In this document: positions 63,534 through 64,000 of the stretch, in pieces
Layout of the letters: each line of letters starts with the position of its first letter
Position numbering within the stretch: the stretch's first letter is position 1
Origin: Monarcha castaneiventris obscurior
Taxonomy: Eukaryota > Chordata > Aves > Passeriformes > Monarchidae
DNA length: 64,000 nt
NCBI GenBank assembly: GCA_026261815.1
Contig: JAMPIT010000583.1
Location: 2,170,001 to 2,234,000, forward strand
Direction of reading: 5' to 3'
Translations under genes and position numbers: made by a program
The notes under the pieces: model-generated
Seen by the model: only the letters and a program-made list of their open reading frames with translations
What the model was told of the DNA's origin: nothing
The model's database searches: none

Positions 63534-64000
63534 CCCCTGACCCCACAGATAAGCACAGCAGATTTTCCAGTGTGGAGGGAAGGGCTCTTGGGCTGCTGGG
63601 GCTGCAGCATCCTGTCCAACCCTTCAGGGAGGAAGGTGAGGGATGCAGGAGCTGTCAAAGGACCTGCAGTCAGGCTTTGGAACAGCTGCATCTGAGCTGA
63701 CTCAACCCCCTCACTCCCACAGCCAGCACAGGGGAAAAAATCAACCCAAGAAAAACCAGCAGCTTCTTACCCTCATTTTGACTGCCAAAATTATCATCTC
63801 AGTGTTTAAGGCAGACAGGTCTCCAAATGCAACCAAATGGTGCAATGCCTTCTAAAAATTGCCAGGTACAGGGGAGTGTCCCTCAAACTAAATAAAGTCA
63901 GTAATGACAAACACATGGAGCAAAACTCTGCAGAGCAGCGCAGGGAGTGGATTTGAGTGCTGTGCTCAGCTCCCCAGATAACCGTGGTGCCAGACACAGT
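63534..64000. other. Non-coding DNA, nothing identified
   Basis: This terminal stretch holds no gene, repeat or motif that I can support. Confidence 0.5.

Noticed and set aside
1..64000. Bacterial features, CRISPR arrays, tRNA/rRNA genes, endogenous retroviral genes or LTR pairs
   Set aside because: Looked for on both strands; none supported by the sequence.

Overview
This window looks like non-coding nuclear DNA from a bird, probably one of the Neoaves and perhaps a songbird. The main evidence is a set of CR1 LINE 3' ends. These end in variants of the avian CR1 terminal octamer ATTCTATG and carry the GC-rich 3' block typical of bird genomes. The background is AT-leaning and CpG-poor, with scattered homopolymer runs. 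I see no bacterial or viral gene organisation, no operons, no CRISPR array, and no tRNA or rRNA gene. No open reading frame encodes a protein I recognise. The longest ORFs are either antisense or sense readings of CR1 copies or isolated chance ORFs. The window is best read as intergenic or deep intronic sequence; the host gene cannot be named from here.

Layout. 1-3.3 kb: AT-rich non-coding DNA. 3.3-3.67 kb: a young CR1 (minus). 3.7-8.4 kb: non-coding, including the longest isolated ORF (211 codons, ending inside an AATAAA). 8.38-8.99 kb: a strongly decayed ancient CR1 (minus). 9.24-9.6 and 11.45-11.8 kb: two young CR1 3' ends in direct orientation, nearly identical over about 155 bp. 11.8-38.7 kb: about 27 kb with no CR1 that I can recognise. 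It holds a long polypyrimidine tract at 15.0 kb, a GATA-motif trio at 26.4 kb and an AT-rich, homeodomain-motif-rich block at 33.3-33.8 kb. 38.73-39.22 kb: a 490-bp CR1 (minus) of a second subfamily. 39.2-46.8 kb: non-coding, with candidate regulatory blocks at 42.3 and 43.6 kb and a long AT palindrome at 44.55 kb. 46.84-46.98 kb: a short CR1 (plus) of that second subfamily. 47.54-47.70 kb: a strand-asymmetric G/T tract. 49.24-49.83 kb: a second ancient CR1 (plus). 49.8-55.2 kb: non-coding, with candidate regulatory blocks at 51.2-51.8 and 52.9-53.07 kb, the latter carrying an NRF1-like palindrome. 55.2-55.4 and 63.4-63.5 kb: short CR1 3' ends (plus).

No genes work together here. The functional content, if any, is most likely cis-regulatory: AT-rich blocks dense in TAAT-type cores inside a transposon-poor stretch, as seen around developmental genes. 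That is inference; cross-species alignment would decide it. I found no convincing undescribed system. The most interesting items are the candidate conserved elements, the two ancient CR1 relics that remain recognisable, and the G/T tract.
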